Notes under the pieces: generated by a model
Database searches by the model: none
What the model was told of the DNA's origin: nothing
What the model saw: only the letters and a program-made list of their open reading frames with translations
NCBI RefSeq assembly: GCF_902497875.1
Contig: NZ_CABVHY010000003.1
Span: forward strand, 186,001-250,000
Source: Pseudomonas fluorescens
Lineage (GTDB): Bacteria; Pseudomonadota; Gammaproteobacteria; Pseudomonadales; Pseudomonadaceae
Reading direction: 5' to 3'
DNA: 64,000 nt
Part shown: piece by piece, positions 18,329-29,055 of the stretch
Position numbering within the stretch: position 1 is the first letter of the stretch
Layout: every line of letters begins with the position of its first letter
Position numbers and translations under genes: made by a program

Positions 18329-18353
18329 GAGCTGCCGCAGGCTGCGATCTTTT
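18325..18353 (+). repeat. Single REP element overlapping a stop codon
   Basis: One REP hairpin (GTAGGAGCTGCCGCAGGC... through GATCTTTT) begins at the last codons of the thioesterase gene and ends 6 bp before the convergent cysQ stop. It may act as a terminator or mRNA end in both directions. Confidence 0.85.
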
Positions 18354-18358
18354 GATCT

Positions 18359-19201
18359 TCAGGAGCGAGCCAACACCAGCAACTTCTCCCGCCACGCAGC
18401 TTTGGCCGGCAATGCCAGGAAGAACGGATTCAATAACGATTCCCGCGCCGGATAGCTGAACGGCGCACCGCTCAAATCCAGCACCTCTCCCCCCGCGCCT
18501 TCCAGCACGCCCTGCGCGGCAGCGGTGTCCCACTGCGAAGTCGGCGCCAGCCGTGGATAACAATCGGCAGCACCTTCCGCCAACAGGCAGAACTTTAGCG
18601 AGCTACCGATACTCGCCAATTGCAGCTCACCCAGACTGTCACTCAGCCCGGCCAGCAATCGCTCCTGCTCGGGGCTCGAATGCCGACGGCTGGCGACCAC
18701 GGTAAACGCTTCACCCGCGGGCGGAACGTCGCGTACCTGAATCGGTGTCGGCTCAGTGTCCTGGTCGGCGCGCCAGGCACCCAGACCAGCACCGCCGAAA
18801 TAGCAGCGGCCATTGGTCGGCATCGACACCACGCCGAACACCACCCGCCCCTGCTCGATCAAGGCGATGTTGACGGTGAACTCTTCACTGCCGGCAATGA
18901 ATTCCTTGGTGCCATCCAATGGGTCCACCAGCCACCAGCGCTGCCAGCCGGCGCGCACGCTCAGCGGGATATCGGCATCTTCCTCCGACAGCACCGGGAT
19001 GCTCGGGTCCAGTGCCGTCAGGCCAGCGAGGATCAGATGATGAGCGGCCATGTCAGCCGCGGTCACCGGCGAGTCGTCGAGCTTGGCGGTGACCACCACA
19101 TTGGCGCGCCAGAACGGCAGAATGGCTTCACCGGCCTGAAGGGCCAGTTCGATGACCGGAGCCAGCAATGGATGGGGCAAGCCCATGGCAGATTGGCTCA
19201 T
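18359..19201 (-). CDS. cysQ: 3'(2'),5'-bisphosphate nucleotidase
   Basis: 280 residues of the inositol-monophosphatase/Li-sensitive phosphatase superfamily. It removes the 3'-phosphate of 3'-phosphoadenosine 5'-phosphate, recycling the by-product of sulfate assimilation. Metal-binding motifs are EED (Glu73, Glu74, Asp75) and DPLDGTKEF (93-101), with the C-terminal WDTAAAQGVLEGAGG motif. The ATG overlaps the nudE stop (ATGA), so the two are translationally coupled. Confidence 0.93.
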   Translation of the reverse strand: MSQSAMGLPHPLLAPVIELALQAGEAILPFWRANVVVTAKLDDSPVTAADMAAHHLILAGLTALDPSIPVLSEEDADIPLSVRAGWQRWWLVDPLDGTKEFIAGSEEFTVNIALIEQGRVVFGVVSMPTNGRCYFGGAGLGAWRADQDTEPTPIQVRDVPPAGEAFTVVASRRHSSPEQERLLAGLSDSLGELQLASIGSSLKFCLLAEGAADCYPRLAPTSQWDTAAAQGVLEGAGGEVLDLSGAPFSYPARESLLNPFFLALPAKAAWREKLLVLARS

Positions 19202-19764
19202 GGCTGAAACATCCCACGCTCGGTCAGCACATCGCGGGCCAGGTACAGGGCCGCCAAGGCACGGCCTTCGGTGAATTGCGGATTCTGCACCAGGGCAGAC
19301 AATTCGCGCAGATTGACTCGATCCACGCGCATCGGCTCGGGTTCGTCGCCCTCAAGGCGATCCTCATACAGTTCGGTCGCCAGCACCACCTGAATCTTCT
19401 GGCTCATGTAGCCGGGCGACAACGACAGCTCGGTCAAATGTTCAAGCTGGTGCGCACCAAAACCAGCCTCTTCCTTGAGCTCGCGCTCGGCTGCCGCCAA
19501 CACATCTTCGCCCGGCTCGATCAGCCCCTTGGGCAAAGACAATTCGTATTCATTGGTGCCGCCGCAATACTCTTCAATCAATACCGCATGATCGTCATCG
19601 ATCATCGCCACGATCATCACCGCGCCATAACCGACACCTTTGCTGACCAACCGCTCATAGGTGCGTTCGACGCCATTGGAGAAGCGCAACTGCAGCTCTT
19701 CGACGCAGAACAAACGGGTGGTGGCGACTATCTCGCGGGCAAGTATGGTGGGTTTCTGGCGCAT
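19198..19764 (-). CDS. nudE: ADP compounds hydrolase (Nudix)
   Basis: The start at 19764 is taken because AAGGAG is well placed and the family begins MRQKPTILAREIV; the frame extends upstream without support. 188 residues. A complete Nudix box lies at about 80-102 (GLIEPGEDVL...RELKEEAGF). NudE cleaves ADP-ribose, Ap3A and NADH. It heads a nudE-cysQ operon and is divergent from the GMP/IMP nucleotidase gene, a conserved gammaproteobacterial neighbourhood. Confidence 0.92.
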   Translation of the reverse strand: MRQKPTILAREIVATTRLFCVEELQLRFSNGVERTYERLVSKGVGYGAVMIVAMIDDDHAVLIEEYCGGTNEYELSLPKGLIEPGEDVLAAAERELKEEAGFGAHQLEHLTELSLSPGYMSQKIQVVLATELYEDRLEGDEPEPMRVDRVNLRELSALVQNPQFTEGRALAALYLARDVLTERGMFQP

Positions 19765-19852
19765 GGCGGCTCCTTGAGGTGAACGCGGTACTATACCCCG
19801 GCTTACCCGATTGTTTGTGTCGGATATCTTTCTACCGTTCGAGAAGTTTTCC

Positions 19853-20515
19853 ATGCCCTCATTGCCCTGGCGCGATATCGATACCGTTCTGCTGGATATG
19901 GACGGCACACTGCTGGACCTGCACTACGACAATCATTTCTGGCTCGAGCACCTGCCTCAGCGCTACGCCGAGTTGCATGGGGTGAGCCGGGCCATGGCGG
20001 AGCTGGAATTGCAGCCGCTGTTCGAGCGCAATGCCGGTCAGTTGCAGTGGTATTGCCTGGACTTCTGGAGCGCTGAGCTGAAACTGTCGGTGCGCGAACT
20101 CAAGCTGGAAACCGCCCATCTGATTGCTCTACGCCCGGACGCCGACACCTTCCTGGCGGCGATCAAACAGGCCGGCAAGCGGGTTGTGCTGATCACCAAC
20201 GCGCACCGCGATTCGCTGTCATTGAAGCTGGAAAAAGTCGAGTTGGCGCCGTATTTCGAGCGGTTGATCAGCTCCCACGATTACGGCTTCGCCAAGGAAA
20301 GTCCGCAGTTCTGGGATGCCCTGCAAGCCGATATCGGTTTCGATCCGGCCCGCAGTCTGTTTATCGACGATACCTTGCCGATCCTGCGCAGTGCCCGCGA
20401 CTTCGGCGTCGGGCATCTATTGGCCGTCAGCCAACCGGACAGCCGCCGAGAGCCCAAGGACACCGCGGAGTTTGCCGCGGTGGGGGATTATCGGGAGTTG
20501 ATTGCAGGGCTCTAG
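19853..20515 (+). CDS. yrfG: GMP/IMP nucleotidase, HAD family
   Basis: 220 residues from the ATG at 19853 (GAGAAG upstream). HAD motif I DMDGTLLD lies near residue 16, motif II is LITNAH, and the motif III/IV region is GFAKESPQFW...SLFIDDT. E. coli YrfG dephosphorylates purine monophosphates. About 90 bp separates it from divergent nudE, leaving room for overlapping promoters. Confidence 0.88.
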   Translation: MPSLPWRDIDTVLLDMDGTLLDLHYDNHFWLEHLPQRYAELHGVSRAMAELELQPLFERNAGQLQWYCLDFWSAELKLSVRELKLETAHLIALRPDADTFLAAIKQAGKRVVLITNAHRDSLSLKLEKVELAPYFERLISSHDYGFAKESPQFWDALQADIGFDPARSLFIDDTLPILRSARDFGVGHLLAVSQPDSRREPKDTAEFAAVGDYRELIAGL

Positions 20516-20531
20516 ACCGAAGGGGCTGCCT

Positions 20532-20640
20532 CTGTAGGAGCTGGCGCAGCCTGCGATCTTTTGATCTTTTTTGACTGATGAATCGCGGAAGATCAAAAGA
20601 TCGTCCGAACGCGGCCCGAACCTTCGGCAGCTCCTACAGA
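20532..20640. repeat. REP pair with a variant right half
   Basis: The left half is TGTAGGAGCTGGCGCAGCC. The right half reads GATCGTCCGAACGCGGCCCG, then AACCTTCGGCAGCTCCTAC. The stretch TCCGAACGCGGCCCGAACC replaces the usual CAGCC; the same variant recurs at 47251-47349. Confidence 0.85.
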
Positions 20641-20650
20641 AGACCTCAAA

Positions 20651-21091
20651 TTATTCAGGAATCCGCAACGTCTGCCCCGGGTAGATTTTGTCCGGGTGCG
20701 ACAGCATCGGTTTGTTGGCCTCGAATATTTTGTTGTACTGGTTGGCGTCGCCGTACTCGGCCTTGGCAATCGCACTGAGGGTGTCGCCTTTTTTCACGGT
20801 GACAAAACGCGCCGCCTTGGCAACAGGGCCCGTCACGGTGATCTGATCGTCAACGCTACCGACTCCGGCAATGTTGCCCACGGCCAGCAGTATCTTCTCT
20901 TTCTCCTCCTGACTGGCGACTTCACCGGTGAGCGTGACTTTGTCGCCGTCTACCGTAGCCTGTACATTCGGATTACCCAGGCCGACCTTGGCGATGTGTT
21001 CCTTCAACTGCTCGCTGGCATTGGCATTGCCGGGCGTCAGCAGATCGATAAGCTTTTCACCTGCTTCCTTCACAAAGCTAAAAATACTCAT
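20651..21091 (-). CDS. BON/LysM domain protein, Kbp (YgaU)-like
   Basis: 146 residues from the ATG at 21091, where AAGGAG is correctly spaced. An N-terminal amphipathic helix ([15 protein letters not shown]) is followed by a BON domain (about 25-85) and a LysM domain (about 95-143: [20 protein letters not shown]...[10 protein letters not shown]). No signal peptide is present. Domain order and length match E. coli Kbp, a cytoplasmic potassium-binding protein needed at high external potassium. That function is by homology only. Confidence 0.85.
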   Translation of the reverse strand: MSIFSFVKEAGEKLIDLLTPGNANASEQLKEHIAKVGLGNPNVQATVDGDKVTLTGEVASQEEKEKILLAVGNIAGVGSVDDQITVTGPVAKAARFVTVKKGDTLSAIAKAEYGDANQYNKIFEANKPMLSHPDKIYPGQTLRIPE

Positions 21092-21230
21092 GGCGCACAC
21101 TCCTTGGTTATTTATGGGTCCAGACGCGAAAGACTAGACCAACCTGGCAAGGAGCGGTTCCAGGCCGACCAATGACCCCACCCTGTGCAAGCGCTAGAAT
21201 CCCGAGCCTAGCCAGCGCCCCGGAGCGAAG

Positions 21231-22118
21231 ATGGACATCAAACAGCTGAAATTCCTCATCGCCCTCGACGAAACCCGTCACTTCGGCCAAGCCGCCGCCC
21301 GCTGTCACATCACCCAGCCGACCTTGTCCATGCGCCTGCGCAGCCTCGAAGAAGAGCTCGATCTGCCGCTGGTCAATCGCGGGCAGCGTTTCGAGAGTTT
21401 TACTGCCCCCGGGGAGCGGGTGCTGGCGTGGGCCCGCACCGTGCTGGCGGCCTACGATGGCCTGCAAGCCGAGGCCGCAGCCTGTCGCGGCAACCTGGTC
21501 GGGACCCTGCGCCTGGGCGTGGTGCCACTGTCGAACTTCGACCCGCTACCGCTGCTGCAGCGCCTGCACAAAGAACACCCGAGCCTGCGCTTCGAACTGT
21601 CGGCGTTGAGCTCCGAGCAAATCCTCGAGCAACTGGCGAGCAATCGCCTGGACCTTGGCGTTTCGTACCTGGAGCGGCTGGACAACGAACGTTTCGACTC
21701 GCTGGCCCTGAGCGAAACCCGCATGGGCCTGCTTTACGACCAACGCTTCTTCAGCTTCGGTGAAAAACCCCTGAGCTGGGAGGCGCTGATCGAATTGCCC
21801 TTGGGCATGCTCACCAGCGGCATGCACTTTCGCCAGTCCATCGACCACAACTTCCATAGTCGTGGTCTCCACCCGCAACCGCTACTGCAAACCGACGCGG
21901 TTCATCAGCTGCTCCAGGCGGTGCACGGCGGCCTGTGCTGCGCGGTAATGCCTCTGGAAGGCGGTCTTGAAGCCTTGACCGACGACCTGCGCCTGCAACC
22001 GATCGAGAATGCCCAAACCCTCGCCCGCCTGGGGCTGATCATGCGCCGCAGCGCGCCGCGTTCAGCGCTGGCTGAAGCCTGTTTTGCGCTTTATCAAAAA
22101 TCGTTCAACAAGTCTTGA
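21231..22118 (+). CDS. LysR-family transcriptional regulator
   Basis: 295 residues. The N-terminal winged HTH (MDIKQLKFLIALDETRHFGQ, with the recognition helix around TQPTLSMRLRSLEEEL) and C-terminal substrate-binding domain are typical. It is followed after about 95 bp on the same strand by fdhD and a YdeP-type molybdoenzyme, so control of those genes is plausible. The 95-bp gap has no clear operator that I can name. The inducer is unknown. Confidence 0.85.
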   Translation: MDIKQLKFLIALDETRHFGQAAARCHITQPTLSMRLRSLEEELDLPLVNRGQRFESFTAPGERVLAWARTVLAAYDGLQAEAAACRGNLVGTLRLGVVPLSNFDPLPLLQRLHKEHPSLRFELSALSSEQILEQLASNRLDLGVSYLERLDNERFDSLALSETRMGLLYDQRFFSFGEKPLSWEALIELPLGMLTSGMHFRQSIDHNFHSRGLHPQPLLQTDAVHQLLQAVHGGLCCAVMPLEGGLEALTDDLRLQPIENAQTLARLGLIMRRSAPRSALAEACFALYQKSFNKS

Positions 22119-22212
22119 TCGACGGCATCTATCGGTACATCAGAACTAGCGATTAGACGCGACACTTTGACGCGCCTAGTCTTAAAGGTGAATACACCGT
22201 CGGTACTGCCTC

Positions 22213-23048
22213 ATGAACGCCAAGCGCAAGCCTCGCGCGGCGCCTGCCCTGGAAATTCCCGCGCTCGCCGCCAGTCAGAGCTATCACTACTGCAACCTGG
22301 AACACACTGAATCAGCCAGCACCGCGCTCGCTGAAGAAGTCGCGCTGGCGATCGCCTATAACGGGATCAGTCAGGCGGTGATGCTGGTCACCCCCAGCGA
22401 TCTTGAAGACTTCATTGTCGGCTTCAGTATTGGCAGCGGGATCATTAGCGACGTTTCGGAAATCTACGACCTGAAACTCAGCGGTTCGGGCTCGGCGCAG
22501 TACGCGCACGTGGAAATCGCCAGCCGCGCTTTCTGGAACCTCAAGCAGCAACGCCGCCAACTGGCCGGAACCAGCGGTTGCGGGCTCTGTGGTGTTGAAG
22601 CGGTTGAGCAGGCATTGCCTGAACTGAATGTATTACCTGGCGCGCCCTTGCCGCCAGCCGAGTGGCTCGACGGGTTGCGTCAGCGCATCAGCGCTTTTCA
22701 GCCCTTGGGACAGTACAGCGGCGCAGTGCATGCGGCGGTGTTCATGAACAACCGGGGCGAACTGCTGCTGGGTCGCGAAGACATCGGCCGACACAACGCC
22801 CTCGACAAACTGATCGGCGCGCTGATTCGACAGAACATTCCCACTGCCGGCGGCCTGGCGATTGTCACCAGCCGCTGCAGTCTGGAACTGATCCAGAAAG
22901 TCTTGCGCGCAGGCATTCAGACCTTGGTCAGCCTGTCGTCACCCCCCGGCCTGGCCCTGCAGTGGGCCCGCCGGCACAACCTCAATCTCATTCACCTGCC
23001 GCAAAAAAGTGCGCCGCGGGTCTATAGCCCTGCGATGGAGAATCACGC

Positions 23049-23052
<4 letters not shown>
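22213..23052 (+). CDS. fdhD: Formate dehydrogenase accessory sulfurtransferase
   Basis: 279 residues. FdhD passes sulfur from IscS to the molybdenum cofactor of formate dehydrogenase-like enzymes. The essential Cys pair is in GTSGCGLCGVEA (Cys123, Cys126), and the C-terminal GREDIGRHNALDKL motif is conserved. Its stop overlaps the GTG of the next gene by 4 nt, tying it to that molybdoenzyme. Confidence 0.95.
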
Positions 23053-25397
<2,345 letters not shown>

Positions 25398-25401
25398 AAG
25401 C

Positions 25402-25511
25402 AAGATCAAAAGATCGCAGCCTGCGGCAGCTCCTACAGGATTGATGTGCATCTGAAATTCTACGGGTATACGCGGTCGGCGTAGGAGCTGCCGCAGGCTG
25501 CGATCTTTTAA
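25402..25511. repeat. REP pair (REPIN)
   Basis: Two inverted REP copies (CTGCGGCAGCTCCTAC at 25420-25435 and GTAGGAGCTGCCGCAGGC at 25481-25498) lie just after the molybdoenzyme stop. Confidence 0.9.
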
Positions 25512-25544
25512 AGGTGGCGCTGATCAGCAACTTTCCAAACGCCC

Positions 25545-25580
25545 ACAAAAAAGGCCGCTTTCGCATGAAAACGGCCCGTC
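25545..25580 (-). terminator. Minus-strand terminator without an upstream minus-strand gene
   Basis: On the minus strand the stem GGCCG...CGGCC encloses TTTTCATGCGAAAG, which itself pairs in part, and is followed by TTTTTTG. The plus strand has no T-run after it. The nearest annotated gene to its right is on the plus strand, so the transcript it ends is unknown. Confidence 0.6.
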
Positions 25581-25735
25581 ACCAGTAGTTAAAGACCCGC
25601 GAAAAACCGTTAAGTTCCGCCTAAAAAACAGTAACTTATAGAAATGTGTTGAAGTCGTGTTACTCGTCGGATTTCGATTGTAACGCCCATCACTCAGCCT
25701 CAGGATCGCGCCGTCATCCCCTTGAGGTTTTTCGT

Positions 25736-26224
25736 ATGAAGTTCTCCTCGATTCTCTTGTTGTCCCTTAGCCTGGCCAGTGGCATCGCTTCTGCCGGAGG
25801 CACCACCGAAGCAGGTGTGGGCGGCGCATTGGGCGGGGTTCTAGGCTCGGTGGTCGGTCAGTCGTTAGGCGGCAGCACCGGTTCCACTATCGGTGCAGCC
25901 CTGGGTGGCGCAGGCGGTAGTGCGGTCGGCGCGGACAAACGTAGCCGTGGCGAAGCAGCCATCGGCGGTGCGCTGGGCGCAGCCGGCGGTAACGTGGTCG
26001 GCCGCAGCATGGGCGGCACCACCGGCAGCCTGATCGGTTCTGCCGCGGGTGGCGGTGCCGGTGGCGCGCTGGGTAACTACATGGGCAACAAGAGCGATGA
26101 CGACGACGATCGTCGCCACAGCAGTCGCGGCCGCGATGACCGCCGCTACTACCGTGACGGCCATCCCGGCCGTGGTCATGCCTATGGGCATCGCAAGCAT
26201 CACAAACACAATCGCCACCGTTAA
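25736..26224 (+). CDS. Exported glycine-zipper protein with Asp patch and His/Arg tail
   Basis: 162 residues from the ATG at 25736 (TTGAGG upstream). A signal peptide ends at ASAGG (about residue 20). Residues 20-115 are a run of glycine-zipper repeats (GGVLGSVVGQSLGG, GGNVVGRSMGG and similar), likely membrane-inserting or oligomerising. An acidic patch SDDDDDRR then leads to a tail very rich in His, Arg, Tyr and Gly. Glycine-zipper proteins of this size sit in or under the outer membrane; the tail could bind metal or polyanions. Function unknown. Confidence 0.8.
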   Translation: MKFSSILLLSLSLASGIASAGGTTEAGVGGALGGVLGSVVGQSLGGSTGSTIGAALGGAGGSAVGADKRSRGEAAIGGALGAAGGNVVGRSMGGTTGSLIGSAAGGGAGGALGNYMGNKSDDDDDRRHSSRGRDDRRYYRDGHPGRGHAYGHRKHHKHNRHR

Positions 26225-26255
26225 GGCTTAAAGTGTTTTGCGCTCGGCCTTTCTA

Positions 26256-26312
26256 AAAGATCGCAGCCTGCGACAGCTCCTACATGAGCTGCCGACAGGC
26301 TGCGATTTTTTT
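26256..26312. repeat. Compact REP pair
   Basis: Two inverted REP halves (AAGATCGCAGCCTGCGACAG and GAGCTGCCGACAGGCTGCGA) are joined almost directly, forming one long hairpin between convergent genes. The T-run at 26307-26312 lets it work as a terminator. Confidence 0.85.
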
Positions 26313-26314
26313 GT

Positions 26315-26746
26315 TCACACCACCAATTGCTCCAGTGCCCCGCGCAACGCCGCAGGAATCGCCACCGGCTGATTCGACGCCCGATCCACAAACACATGCA
26401 CGAAGCGCCCCGCCGCGCAGGCATCTTCTTCTCCCGCCTTGAACACCGCCAGCTCGTACTGCACCGAACTATTGCCCAACTTGCCGACCCGCAAACCGAT
26501 TTCGATGCGCTCGGGGAAAGCAATCGAGGCAAAGTAGTCGCAGGCTGAACTCACTACAAAGCCCACCACCTCTCCGTCGTGAATATCCAGCCCACCCTCT
26601 TCGATCAGGTAGGTGTTCACCGCTGTGTCGAAAAAGCTGTAGTAGGTGACGTTATTCACATGACCGTAGACATCATTGTCGTGCCAACGGGTGATGATCG
26701 GCTGGAAGTGGCGGTAATCAGCGCGTTGTGGCATCTGGTCGGTCAT
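26315..26746 (-). CDS. 4-hydroxybenzoyl-CoA-type acyl-CoA thioesterase
   Basis: 143 residues of the hot-dog-fold YbgC/FadM class. The active-site region [21 protein letters not shown] (about 20-40) has the catalytic Asp and the HVNN motif. It hydrolyses an acyl-CoA that cannot be named from sequence. It lies 73 bp downstream of the recQ-like gene on the same strand and may be cotranscribed. Confidence 0.88.
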   Translation of the reverse strand: MTDQMPQRADYRHFQPIITRWHDNDVYGHVNNVTYYSFFDTAVNTYLIEEGGLDIHDGEVVGFVVSSACDYFASIAFPERIEIGLRVGKLGNSSVQYELAVFKAGEEDACAAGRFVHVFVDRASNQPVAIPAALRGALEQLVV

Positions 26747-26819
26747 TGAGTGGTCTCTCGGCTAATGGGGCAAATAGTGTAATCGCTGCGATCGCCTCGG
26801 TCGGGGGCGACACGTTGTC

Positions 26820-28748
26820 CTAAAGATTCTCCTCGGCCCACTGCCTCACCTCGGCATAGGGATAGTCCTCCAACGCGGCAAACCCCGGAATCGCCCGGGC
26901 CTTGAGTTTGGTGAACAGCGGCACGCTGATCCCGCACAGGAATCGCGTCAGTCGCTCAGCACCCGGCAGGCTGCCGGTGTACTGCTCATGCCTGTGGATA
27001 AAGTCGCCGCACAGTGCCTGGAAGTTTTTATCCACAAGCGCCGGCAATACAGGAGGTGCTGGTAGGCGAGCAACCTGTCCATGGCACACCGAACAGTGCC
27101 CGCACTGCTGAGGCGCGTTTTCGTCGCCGAAATACCGGGCCAGTCGATAACCAAGGCAATGCTCGGTGGCGAACAAATCGAGCATGGCGTGAATCCGCGC
27201 GATCTCGGTGCGTTCATGCTGGGTGAAACCAGCATGCAATTCAGCGCTCAGCAGCTGCGCATCGAAATCCGTCTTCAGCAAGCTGTAGACCTCGGTCATT
27301 TGCTTGCTTTCCAGTTCCACCCAGCCCTTCTCCTGGAAATAATCCAGGGCCTTCACCACCCGGTTTCGTTCGGCTTGATGCTGCTGATACAAGGCGTCGA
27401 AATTCACCGTGGCCCAGGTTCGGGCGCGGCTTGAGGTCTGAATGATCGCCGAGACAAAGTCCCGTCGTTCACCCTCGAAACGTGCCAGCAAGGCCTCTGG
27501 CTCGACCAGAAACTTGAAGCGGTAGTCAGCGAAATAGGCATAGCGTGGCGCAATCAAACCGCGCAGCTCTAGCTGCACCAGCAAGGTCTTGAGCGGCAAT
27601 TGGCGAATGTTGCTCTGATCCGCCAAGGGTCCGAGCAGAAACTCCCATTGCCCTTCGGGGCTGGCCGCTTGCAGCTCGTCCAGCACACAGCGAATCCCGC
27701 TCAGCTCCGGCGTGTCACCGTAAACGAAATTCTCCAGCACATTGAGACTGTCGCGGTTGGCCAGCACCAGGCAGTCGGACGGCTGCCCGTCACGCCCGGC
27801 GCGGCCGATTTCCTGGCTGTAGTTCTCGATGGATTTCGGCAAGTCGAAATGCACCACGTTGCGGATATCGCTCTTGTCGATACCCATGCCGAAAGCGATG
27901 GTGGCGACGATGCAATTGCACTGTCCAGCCATGAACCGCCGCTGAATCGCCTCGCGTTTTTCATTGGGTAGACCGGCGTGGTATCCCTCGGCCGCAATGC
28001 CATGCTGGCTGAGGTGCAGAGCGATCTGCTCGGCGGTTTTCTGCAAGGTGACGTAGACGATACTCGGCTGCCCGGCACGCTGGCCCAGCCACTCGACCAA
28101 ACGTCGACGCTTGTCCTGGCCGCGCACCGGCTCCACCAACAGGTTGAGGTTCGGCCGGTAGAAACCGGTGGTCACCACATCATCCGCCGCGATGGCGAAT
28201 TTCGCCTGCATGTCGGCGATCACTTTCGGCGTCGCGGTGGCGGTCAGCAGCAACGCCTGGGGGATGTTGAACTGGCGTTGATAGCCCGGCAGCTTCAAAT
28301 AGTCCGGACGGAAGTTATGCCCCCATTCCGAAATACAGTGCGCCTCGTCGACCACCAGCAGAGAGATCGGTACCTGCTGCAAAAAATTGCGGAAGCGCTC
28401 GTTCTTCAGGCGCTCCACGGAAATCATCAGGATCTTCAACTCGCCGGACCGGGCCCGCGCCATGACCTCGTTGGCGTCATCCCGGCTCTGTACCGAATCG
28501 ATACTCGCCGCCGCGATGCCATGACGCGCCAGGAACGCCAGCTGATCCTGCATCAACGCCAGCAACGGCGAGACCACCAGCGTCAGGTGCGGCAGCAGCA
28601 AGGCCGGCAGTTGATAACACAACGACTTGCCCGACCCGGTAGGAAAAATCGCCGCCGCCGAACGTCCAGCCAACACCGCACTGACCGCCATCTCCTGGCC
28701 GGGCCGGAACTGTGGATAACCGAAGACCTGTTCAAGGGTGTTGTGCAT
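26820..28748 (-). CDS. RecQ-family ATP-dependent DNA helicase (non-canonical)
   Basis: 642 residues. Walker A FPTGSGKSLCYQLP (about 35-48), the DEAH box VVDEAHCISEWGHNFRPDY, LTATAT (motif III) and QEIGRAGRDG (motif VI) define a RecQ 3'-5' helicase. A zinc site follows (CLGYRLARYFGDE...CGHCSVC). There is no HRDC domain; the C-terminal 80 residues form a short region I cannot assign. It differs from the canonical RecQ that starts with a FRGRQ-type motif, so the genome probably has another recQ. Likely role: unwinding forks or recombination intermediates. Confidence 0.88.
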   Translation of the reverse strand: MHNTLEQVFGYPQFRPGQEMAVSAVLAGRSAAAIFPTGSGKSLCYQLPALLLPHLTLVVSPLLALMQDQLAFLARHGIAAASIDSVQSRDDANEVMARARSGELKILMISVERLKNERFRNFLQQVPISLLVVDEAHCISEWGHNFRPDYLKLPGYQRQFNIPQALLLTATATPKVIADMQAKFAIAADDVVTTGFYRPNLNLLVEPVRGQDKRRRLVEWLGQRAGQPSIVYVTLQKTAEQIALHLSQHGIAAEGYHAGLPNEKREAIQRRFMAGQCNCIVATIAFGMGIDKSDIRNVVHFDLPKSIENYSQEIGRAGRDGQPSDCLVLANRDSLNVLENFVYGDTPELSGIRCVLDELQAASPEGQWEFLLGPLADQSNIRQLPLKTLLVQLELRGLIAPRYAYFADYRFKFLVEPEALLARFEGERRDFVSAIIQTSSRARTWATVNFDALYQQHQAERNRVVKALDYFQEKGWVELESKQMTEVYSLLKTDFDAQLLSAELHAGFTQHERTEIARIHAMLDLFATEHCLGYRLARYFGDENAPQQCGHCSVCHGQVARLPAPPVLPALVDKNFQALCGDFIHRHEQYTGSLPGAERLTRFLCGISVPLFTKLKARAIPGFAALEDYPYAEVRQWAEENL

Positions 28749-29055
28749 AAGCTGTCACTCCGTTGACCGCTGAGATGTCTGAAGCCTAGCGCGACAAGCT
28801 CAGCGGATCGAAAAAAGGTCGGGGGTAAAACACTACAGGTTGATACAAACGGCACAACTAATTACCTCACTCCCCCGCACCTTCAACCGATAAGGTTCAT
28901 CGCTTGCGCCCGGACTGACCTGGCGTGGCCAAAAAAATCAGGGCGACAAAAATCTCTGCTCAACACACCTCGCCCGTAGCAATAACCACCGTCCGCGGCC
29001 CCCTCATCACGGCAGGAAGCCTGATGCCCGCGGATCCTACATGAAGGATTGCATC
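28749..29055. other. Divergent intergenic region
   Basis: 307 bp between the helicase (minus) and subtilase (plus) genes. It must carry both promoters. I see no REP, strong palindrome or coding frame. Confidence 0.4.
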
